A stretch of 5,112 bases of DNA, from positions 1-5,112 of the forward strand of contig JABIQT010000677.1 of NCBI GenBank assembly GCA_018667995.1, read 5' to 3'. This document shows positions 1 to 5,112 of the stretch, piece by piece. The notes beneath the pieces were generated by a model. The model worked only from the letters and a program-made list of their open reading frames with translations, ran no database searches and was not told where the DNA came from. A program made the translations under genes and the position numbers. Source of the stretch: Candidatus Latescibacterota bacterium. GTDB lineage: Bacteria; JAAXHH01; JABIQT01. Each line of letters opens with the position of its first letter. Positions within the stretch are counted from its first letter, which is position 1.

Positions 1-1
1 T

Positions 2-124
2 AGTGACGGTTCGATAGGTGGATACGGATCGCGCGCCGATGTGAAAGAGTTTCTTCTGCGGCTGGAAGGCGCCCAATGGGGCAAGAAACCTGTGGAAGAC
101 GTCGCTGCATCCTGGGACTATTAA
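2..124 (+). CDS. C-terminal fragment of an unrecognised protein (5' end outside window)
   Basis: A frame that is open from the left edge ends at TAA (122-124) and gives 40 residues, starting SDGSIGGYGSRADVKEFLL and ending VEDVAASWDY. The composition looks protein-like: a Gly/Ser stretch, then an apparent amphipathic helix (DVKEFLLRLEGA), then a short polar tail with two Trp. It has no diagnostic motif, so I assign no family. The next gene on the same strand starts 54 bases downstream with its own ribosome binding site, so the two could share a transcript. The fragment is short enough that an open frame by chance is possible, but the abrupt stop just before a well-positioned downstream gene favours a real gene end. 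The first base of the window belongs to the preceding codon. Confidence 0.55.
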   Translation, partial: SDGSIGGYGSRADVKEFLLRLEGAQWGKKPVEDVAASWDY

Positions 125-162
125 TATAGGATTTTGTGCTGGCTGTGGAGATCTACCTACTA

Positions 163-170
163 AGAGGGGA
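163..170 (+). promoter_or_regulatory. Ribosome binding site of the CBM9-like gene
   Basis: The purine-rich AGAGGGGA lies 8 bases before the ATG at 179 and is a good Shine-Dalgarno match. An in-frame TAA at 161-163 rules out any earlier start, so this site fixes the start at 179. Confidence 0.7.
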
Positions 171-178
171 AAGCCAAC

Positions 179-832
179 ATGGCGCTTGATGTTCCCAACC
201 GACTTTACTTCACGTATTCATTCCAATGTAAATACAGGCGCAAGGCACCCGATATCGATGGAGATTTAGGCGACTGGAAATCGGATTTCCTGGTTCCAGA
301 CGTGGGCTTTCTCGAGGATATGCCTAGGATCTGTCGCGTGTATATGGCATGGAACGAACGGGGCATATACTTTGGAGTGGAGGTAAAGAAGAAGCGCCCG
401 GTTAAGTCAAGCTTTGCCCGCCATTGGACCGGAGACAGTTTTCAGATATGGCTCGATACACGTGACGTAAAGTCTGCACGAAGGGCGGGCCGGTACTGTC
501 ATCAATTCAATTGCCTGCCTTCGGGGGGCGGCCCAAACGAAGATGAAGCTGTCGTCAAGCCGACTCAGATCGATCGGTCGAAGGAAAAATGGGATGCTCC
601 AGCTCCCGAAGAGATTCCAGTGGCAGCCCAGATTAATCCCGAAGGGTATTCGCTTGAATGCGCTCTTCCTAAGGAAATCCTGAGCGGCTATGATCCTGAC
701 GAATTCCCACGACTCGGATTCACCTACTATTTGAGCAATTCTGAATGGCCGCCACAATGGTGGAGTGCTGGCAGGGATCTCAGGGTTTACATTGATCCCA
801 GTACATGGGGCACCGCTGTACTGGGCAAATGA
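179..832 (+). CDS. CBM9-like (DOMON-type fold) carbohydrate-binding protein, stand-alone and without a signal peptide
   Basis: This complete 217-residue protein matches the pattern of family 9 carbohydrate-binding modules (CBM9_1-like). Motifs in order are DIDGDLGDWK (25-34, the usual 'IDG..xDW' opening), YMAWNERGIYFGVEVK (55-70, the paired strands 'aWdd.glY.gv.v'), GDSFQIWLDTRD (85-96, 'GDs.elwlDtrd'), HQFNCLP (108-114), GYSLECALP (156-164, 'GY.lE.aiP') and LGFTYYLSNSE (179-189). Almost the whole protein is one such domain, with no catalytic module attached. CBM9 modules bind sugar chain ends in xylanases and occur as stand-alone domains in environmental bacteria; the ligand here is unknown. 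Nine Trp, including W190, W194 and W195 close together, could line a binding face. The N-terminus is polar, without a hydrophobic signal or lipobox, so the protein looks cytoplasmic unless the start is wrong, and an in-frame stop at 161 argues against that. It converges with the dioxygenase gene downstream. The fold is well supported and the function is not. Confidence 0.85.
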   Translation: MALDVPNRLYFTYSFQCKYRRKAPDIDGDLGDWKSDFLVPDVGFLEDMPRICRVYMAWNERGIYFGVEVKKKRPVKSSFARHWTGDSFQIWLDTRDVKSARRAGRYCHQFNCLPSGGGPNEDEAVVKPTQIDRSKEKWDAPAPEEIPVAAQINPEGYSLECALPKEILSGYDPDEFPRLGFTYYLSNSEWPPQWWSAGRDLRVYIDPSTWGTAVLGK

Positions 833-840
833 CAGCGGTG
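811..840 (+). terminator. Hairpin spanning the stop codon of the CBM9-like gene, possible terminator
   Basis: CACCGCTGT (811-819) and ACAGCGGTG (832-840) form a perfect 9-bp inverted repeat with a 12-base loop (820-831). The TGA stop (830-832) sits at the loop/stem junction. A short TTTT follows only at 854-857, 13 bases after the stem, so this is not a textbook intrinsic terminator. It is placed where a transcript end is expected, between converging genes. Confidence 0.35.
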
Positions 841-856
841 AGGATCCTGCCCATTT

Positions 857-877
857 TCGGATCGAACCATGATCCGA
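857..877. repeat. Short inverted repeat in the convergent intergenic gap
   Basis: TCGGATC (857-863) and GATCCGA (871-877) pair perfectly as 7 bp around a 7-base loop, in the 103-base gap between the two converging genes. No T-run follows on either strand. It could be a weak bidirectional stop, a protein-binding site, or chance. The rest of 833-935 shows nothing I can name. Confidence 0.35.
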
Positions 878-935
878 CCGCTTCAATACAGAGCAATTCC
901 CTCCGAACTAGCGTGAGAACGCCACTATTCTGTGA

Positions 936-1661
936 TCAGTTGCTTACACTACTCAGGCCCGACATGCTGGTTGCCGGATCATCGGGTAACGTGTCTGTCT
1001 GCTTCGCAAAATAATGTACGATAAATGTTCGTCGAAACCTATCGGTAGTCGCATTTGGATAGGAACCGTGAATGGTAAATCCCCCGAAGAACAACACATC
1101 TCCAGCGTCCATCTCAATTCCCACTTCCTCCGCATCTTCCGGCATCACTGTTTCTCCGGACACGAATGAGACGGACTCATCGGCGTGTTGCACGGGTAGA
1201 ACGCCCAATTTATTGGATCCCGGTACCAAGACCATTTGACCATTCGCTCTGTCGCACCGATCGAGGGCCAGCCAGGCAGCTATTATTGGGTATCGTCTAA
1301 TGTACTGATTATCCTGATGAAGTCCCTGTCCTCGAGCTCCAGGCGGTTTGAAGTAGAGCATAGTCTGACACAGTTCGATCTCTGTTCCAAGCAACTGGGC
1401 TGCTGTGTCCATAAGTCGAGGATCTTTTTGCCACGCGTCTGACTTCGCATCCCAATCATGCATATTGATAAACCGGGGATACTCGTTGAGGGGATCGTCG
1501 TCTCCCTTCTTCGGATCGCCGCCAAAATCGCCGGGCTTGGGCCCCTGACTTCTTAGGTGCATATAGTGTTTTCGAATCTGATCAACTTCGCTCTTGTCAA
1601 AGAGCCCCCGACCAAGATAGAACCCATCCTCTCTGAAACTCTCCCGGGCTTCGACGTCCAT
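936..1661 (-). CDS. Phytanoyl-CoA dioxygenase (PhyH) family Fe(II)/2-oxoglutarate oxygenase
   Basis: This complete 241-residue protein has the full PhyH layout. The N-terminal helix (about residues 6-38) has FREDGFYLGRGLF followed by a basic helix. Next come YPRFINMHDWD (61-71) and KPPGARGQGLHQDNQY (105-120), which holds the iron-binding HxD pair H115 and D117. AAWLALDRCDRANGQMVLVPGS (128-149) is the usual core strand and turn. The distal iron ligand is H198 in IHGSYPN, followed by DRFRR (207-211), where R210 or R211 would bind the 2-oxoglutarate carboxylate. All catalytic residues are present, so it should be an active cytoplasmic hydroxylase using O2 and 2-oxoglutarate. The substrate cannot be read from sequence, because bacterial PhyH proteins act on many small molecules and natural products. 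The ATG at 1661 is the only usable start after the metH stop, and the homology begins within ten residues of it. The gene lies 49 bases downstream of metH on the same strand, so cotranscription is likely. Confidence 0.92.
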   Translation of the reverse strand: MDVEARESFREDGFYLGRGLFDKSEVDQIRKHYMHLRSQGPKPGDFGGDPKKGDDDPLNEYPRFINMHDWDAKSDAWQKDPRLMDTAAQLLGTEIELCQTMLYFKPPGARGQGLHQDNQYIRRYPIIAAWLALDRCDRANGQMVLVPGSNKLGVLPVQHADESVSFVSGETVMPEDAEEVGIEMDAGDVLFFGGFTIHGSYPNATTDRFRRTFIVHYFAKQTDTLPDDPATSMSGLSSVSN

Positions 1662-1664
1662 TGA

Positions 1665-1671
1665 TCCCCCC
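1665..1671 (-). promoter_or_regulatory. G-rich ribosome binding site of the PhyH gene
   Basis: Read on the minus strand, GGGGGGA stands just before TCA-ATG, so the spacing is unusually short at about 3-4 bases. It is an acceptable but imperfect Shine-Dalgarno. No other ATG, GTG or TTG occurs in frame between it and the metH stop, so the start call does not depend on it. Confidence 0.45.
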
Positions 1672-1710
1672 GCAGTTGTGGAAATGATACAACTTCGATT
1701 ATCCGTCGAG

Positions 1711-4700
1711 TTAGATTCTTGTCGGATCGTAATCCAGATTAGGCATCAACCATTTCTCTGCCTCCTGAGGATCTGTGCACATCCGTCTCGCGTAGTCTTC
1801 GATTTGGTCACGACCGATCTTACCCACCGCGAAATATCGTGCATCTGGATGGGCGAAGTACAATCCACTCACAGATGAGGCCGGAGTCATGGCGTAACTC
1901 TCGGTGAGTGATATGCCGGTCTGCTCCTCTGCATGCAGAAGATCAAATAAAGTTCTTTTCTGGGTGTGATCCGGACACGCAGGATATCCCGGGGCTGGCC
2001 GAATACCCCGATACTTCTCATGAACCAGGTCGTCGTAATCCAGACTCTCATCTTTGCCGTATCCCCAGGCGATTCGGGCACTGCGATGTGTTCTTTCCGC
2101 AAGCGCCTCGGCCAGCCGGTCTGCCAACGCCTTAGTCATGATGGACTGATAGTCATCATGATCTGCCTCGTACGCTTTCACGAGGGTATCGATGCCGAGA
2201 CCGGCGGTGACCGCGAAGGCCCCCATATAGTCAGCCCGTCCACTATCAGTTGGTGCAATCAGGTCTGCCAGAGAATGGCAGGATGCCTGCTTGGAACGTG
2301 GACGTTGCTGTCGGAGCATGGGGAACCGTGCCAGTTCTCGCTCTCGTTCATCGTCTGAGAAAAGGACAATATCGTCACCTTCCGACTGCGCTCGGAAGAA
2401 TCCCCATGCGGTTTTGGCCGTAAGCTGTCCATCTCCGATTATCTTGGTCAGAAGCTTCTGGGCATCGGCGAATAGCTCCTTTGCTTGTGCTCCCACAACG
2501 GAATCGTCCAGAATCCTTGGGTATCGTCCCCTCAGCTCCCAGGTAGTGAAGAAAGGCGTCCAGTCGATATACGGTACGATCTCCGCAAGGGGCACATTCT
2601 CTTCCGCACGAACTCCCAGAAATTCCGGGACGTCAATGGTCAACTTCTTCCAATCAGATTCATTGGCTCTTCCACGTGCCTCCTCAAGAGACAGAAGCGG
2701 TATTCGTGGACTGCGGCCCTCAAATTCCTCTCTGATCCGGCGGTAATCGTCTTCTATGGCTGCCTCGTAAGATGGTCGGATCTCGTCGCTTATCAAGCTG
2801 CCAACGACTTCAACAGATCGTGAGGCGTCAAGGACGTGTACGGTATTGGCGTGGTAGGAGGGCGCGATTTTCACGGCTGTGTGCTTCTTGCTGGTGGTGG
2901 CACCGCCGATTAGAAGGGGGATCTTGAATCCCTCCCGCTCCATCTCACGAGCCACGTGGATCATCTCATCAAGGGACGGAGTGATCAGCCCACTCAAGCC
3001 AATTATGTCAGCATTTTCAGTCCGGGCGGTTTCCAGTATCCTGTCAACGGGAACCATTACTCCCAGGTCGATGATTTCATAGTTGTTACAGCCAAGTACC
3101 ACGCCCACAATGTTCTTTCCGATATCATGAACGTCACCCTTTACCGTCGCCATAACTATGCGGCCCTGATAGTGACGCTTGCCGGAATCTCCCTCTTGAT
3201 CCTCCATGAAGGGAATGAGATATGCGACCGCTTTCTTCATCACCCGGGCCGTCTTAACGACCTGAGGGAGGAACATCTTACCCTCGCCGAAAAGGTCGCC
3301 GACGGTACTCATTCCTGCCATCAGGGGCCCTTCGATAATCTGTAACGGCCGGTCGTATTTCTGACGCGCTTCCTCTACATCAGCCTCTATATAGTCGGCG
3401 ATCCCTCGAATGAGTGCATGCGAAAGACGCGACTCCAGGTCATCTTCTCGCCAAGTCTCATCCTTTGTCTGAACAGTCCCGCTCTGTTTACTGGTTTCGG
3501 CGAATTCAAGCAACCGTTCGGTGGCGTCATCCCGTCTGTTGAGAAGCACATCCTCCACCAACGACAGTGTTTTGGGGTCAATTTCCTCGTAAATGGCCAG
3601 TTGCCCCGCATTTACAATCCCCATGTCCATTCCAGCTTTTATGGCATGAAATAGAAAAGCCGCGTGCATGGATTCTCTGATATAATCATTACCACGGAAT
3701 GAGAATGAAATGTTGCTGACGCCACCGCTGACCTTTGCCAGCGGAAAGAGCGTTTTCAGTTGTCTGGTCGCTTCTATGAAGTTTACGGCATATTCATTGT
3801 GTTCTTCTATGCCTGTCGCGACGGTCAGTATATTAGGATCGAAGATTATATCGGACGGTGACATACCGATCTCGCCCGTTAGGATTTCATAGGAGCGGCA
3901 CAGGATTGCTACCTTGCGTTCCACAGTTGTGGCCTGTCCTTCTTCATCGAAGGCCATCACAACGACTGCTGCGCCATAGCTCTTTACAAGGTGTCCGAAC
4001 CGCCTGAATTGCTCTTCGCCTTCTTTCAGGCTAATTGAATTGACGATTCCTTTGCCCTGGACACATTTGAGTCCCGCTTCAATTACACTCCACTTGGAAC
4101 TGTCAATCATAATTGGGACGCGGGCGACATCAGGCTCTGCTGCAATGTAGTTGAGGAACGTGGTCATAGCCTCCTCACCATCGAGCATACCCTCATCCAT
4201 GTTCACATCGATGACGTTGGCGCCACCCTCCACCTGGTGCCTCGCGACTTCCAGTCCCTGCTCGTATTGTCCCTTGAGAATCAGCTTCGCGAATCGGCGG
4301 GAACCCGTGACGTTTGTTCGTTCGCCGATCATGGTGAATGTACTACCCTCAAAAATTCTAAATGGTTCAAGGCCGCTGAAGACTGAGATAGCCTCCTGCT
4401 CCGGCGGTTTGCGGATCTTGCCGCGTTTCTTTACCGCCAATGAGATGGCCCGTATGTGATCGGGCGTGGAGCCGCAACACCCTCCGACGAAATTGAGCCA
4501 ACCTTCGGAGACGAAACCACCGAGCACTTCAGCCATGTGTTCCGGCGTATCGTCATACTCGCCGAATTCATTCGGCAGGCCGGCGTTGGGATAGCAGCTC
4601 ATATAAATGGGTACAGTCCGTGAAAGCTCCTCGACGTATGCGCCCATTCCCTCGGCGCCGAGGGAACAGTTGATTCCCATACTCAGCAGATCAAAATGAC

Positions 4701-5112
4701 TTATGGACGTCCAGAAGGCCTCCAGTGTCTGCCCGGACAGCGTACGCCCGCTGGCATCCGTTACGGTCACAGAAGCCATCACAGGAACCCTGCGCACGCC
4801 TTCATCAAACAGGCGCTGTATGGCAAATAGCCCAGCCTTGATATTCAGGGTGTCGAAGGTGGTTTCCATCATCAGTAGATCTACGCCGCCCTCGATCAGT
4901 GCGCGGGCTTGAATCGCATAGGAGTCGGCCAGATCATCGAAACTCACCAGGCGAAATGCGGGATTGTTCACATCGGGTGACAAAGAAGCCGTGCGTGTCG
5001 TTGGCCCCATTGCACCGACCACAAACCTCGGGGTGCCTGGATTTTCTACCATAAAATCATTAACGGTATGTCGGGCGATGCGGGCGGCTGCGAGGCTGAT
5101 GTCACGGCTATA
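1711..5112 (-). CDS. metH: Cobalamin-dependent methionine synthase (5' end outside window)
   Basis: MetH (EC 2.1.1.13) transfers the methyl group of 5-methyltetrahydrofolate through cobalamin to homocysteine in the cytoplasm, giving methionine and tetrahydrofolate. The frame is open to the right edge and encodes 1133 residues here. Residue numbers below count from the internal Met at 5052. The homocysteine domain (to about 205) has the zinc ligands C129 (GINCSLG) and C192/C193 (GGCCGSTP). The pterin-binding domain (about 237-495) opens with [11 protein letters not shown] and includes IDVNMDEGM and IMIDSSKW. The cobalamin cap helices (about 535-625) precede the B12-binding domain (about 628-760), which has DVHDIG (640-645) with axial ligand H642, [11 protein letters not shown] and [11 protein letters not shown]. 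The AdoMet-dependent reactivation domain (about 790-1113) has D830, E1012 and [12 protein letters not shown] (1018-1029) with R1018 and Y1023. By alignment with the 1227-residue E. coli enzyme, as recalled, about 97 N-terminal residues lie beyond the window. No frameshift or lost key residue is visible. The promoter, and any cobalamin or SAM riboswitch, would also lie outside. Confidence 0.98.
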   Translation of the reverse strand, partial: YSRDISLAAARIARHTVNDFMVENPGTPRFVVGAMGPTTRTASLSPDVNNPAFRLVSFDDLADSYAIQARALIEGGVDLLMMETTFDTLNIKAGLFAIQRLFDEGVRRVPVMASVTVTDASGRTLSGQTLEAFWTSISHFDLLSMGINCSLGAEGMGAYVEELSRTVPIYMSCYPNAGLPNEFGEYDDTPEHMAEVLGGFVSEGWLNFVGGCCGSTPDHIRAISLAVKKRGKIRKPPEQEAISVFSGLEPFRIFEGSTFTMIGERTNVTGSRRFAKLILKGQYEQGLEVARHQVEGGANVIDVNMDEGMLDGEEAMTTFLNYIAAEPDVARVPIMIDSSKWSVIEAGLKCVQGKGIVNSISLKEGEEQFRRFGHLVKSYGAAVVVMAFDEEGQATTVERKVAILCRSYEILTGEIGMSPSDIIFDPNILTVATGIEEHNEYAVNFIEATRQLKTLFPLAKVSGGVSNISFSFRGNDYIRESMHAAFLFHAIKAGMDMGIVNAGQLAIYEEIDPKTLSLVEDVLLNRRDDATERLLEFAETSKQSGTVQTKDETWREDDLESRLSHALIRGIADYIEADVEEARQKYDRPLQIIEGPLMAGMSTVGDLFGEGKMFLPQVVKTARVMKKAVAYLIPFMEDQEGDSGKRHYQGRIVMATVKGDVHDIGKNIVGVVLGCNNYEIIDLGVMVPVDRILETARTENADIIGLSGLITPSLDEMIHVAREMEREGFKIPLLIGGATTSKKHTAVKIAPSYHANTVHVLDASRSVEVVGSLISDEIRPSYEAAIEDDYRRIREEFEGRSPRIPLLSLEEARGRANESDWKKLTIDVPEFLGVRAEENVPLAEIVPYIDWTPFFTTWELRGRYPRILDDSVVGAQAKELFADAQKLLTKIIGDGQLTAKTAWGFFRAQSEGDDIVLFSDDERERELARFPMLRQQRPRSKQASCHSLADLIAPTDSGRADYMGAFAVTAGLGIDTLVKAYEADHDDYQSIMTKALADRLAEALAERTHRSARIAWGYGKDESLDYDDLVHEKYRGIRPAPGYPACPDHTQKRTLFDLLHAEEQTGISLTESYAMTPASSVSGLYFAHPDARYFAVGKIGRDQIEDYARRMCTDPQEAEKWLMPNLDYDPTRI

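Noticed and set aside
407-886. 159-codon open frame on the minus strand opposite the CBM9-like gene
   Set aside because: It lies mostly antisense to a gene with clear family motifs, its translation has no recognisable motif, and it runs through both inverted repeats in the gap.
805-1014. 69-codon open frame on the plus strand across the convergent gap
   Set aside because: It overlaps the ends of both well-supported genes, has no convincing ribosome binding site, and shows no protein motif.
1674-1694. Inverted repeat AGTTGT/ACAACT between metH and the PhyH gene
   Set aside because: The stem is only 6 bp and AT-rich, with a 9-base loop and no T-run, so it is too weak to call a terminator or operator.
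1662-1710. Possible promoter for the PhyH gene (TATCAT as a -10 box)
   Set aside because: No acceptable -35 element lies at the right distance, and the 49-base gap is easily explained by cotranscription with metH.
1966-2358. 130-codon open frame on the plus strand opposite the metH activation domain
   Set aside because: It is antisense to conserved motifs of the reactivation domain, including [12 protein letters not shown], and has no family signature of its own.
2291-2746. 151-codon open frame on the plus strand opposite metH
   Set aside because: The product is rich in Ser and Arg and of low complexity, as expected for a frame antisense to a conserved gene. The metH frame is continuous and conserved here.
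1-5112. Search by eye for CRISPR arrays, tRNA or rRNA genes, insertion sequences, tandem repeats and frameshifts
   Set aside because: Nothing of these kinds was seen. The strands are filled by continuous genes with short gaps, and no long direct repeats stood out.

Overview
This window reads as an ordinary chromosomal segment from a free-living bacterium with moderate GC content. It holds two complete genes and two genes cut by the window edges. The clearest gene is a B12-dependent methionine synthase (metH). A PhyH-family Fe(II)/2-oxoglutarate dioxygenase next to a soluble CBM9-like protein is typical of environmental groups rich in both families, such as Poribacteria, Latescibacterota and Planctomycetota. 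That assignment is an inference from gene content, not a demonstrated taxonomy.

Layout: on the + strand, bases 2-124 encode the last 40 residues of an unrecognised protein. A 54-base spacer with a good ribosome binding site follows, then a complete 217-residue CBM9-like (DOMON-type fold) protein at 179-832. On the - strand, metH enters from the right edge (5112) and ends at 1711. After a 49-base gap comes a 241-residue phytanoyl-CoA dioxygenase family protein (1661-936). The two pairs converge on a 103-base gap (833-935) that holds two inverted repeats, the stronger of which overlaps the CBM9-like stop codon.

How the genes work together: metH remethylates homocysteine using methyltetrahydrofolate and cobalamin, and it carries all the modules expected after its truncated N-terminus, including the AdoMet-dependent reactivation domain. 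The dioxygenase follows on the same strand and is probably on the same transcript, but no pathway link to methionine synthesis is evident. The CBM9-like gene probably belongs with the truncated upstream gene. There is no sign of a mobile element, CRISPR array, RNA gene, phage gene or defence system. I found no convincing new biological system; the findings below are modest leads.
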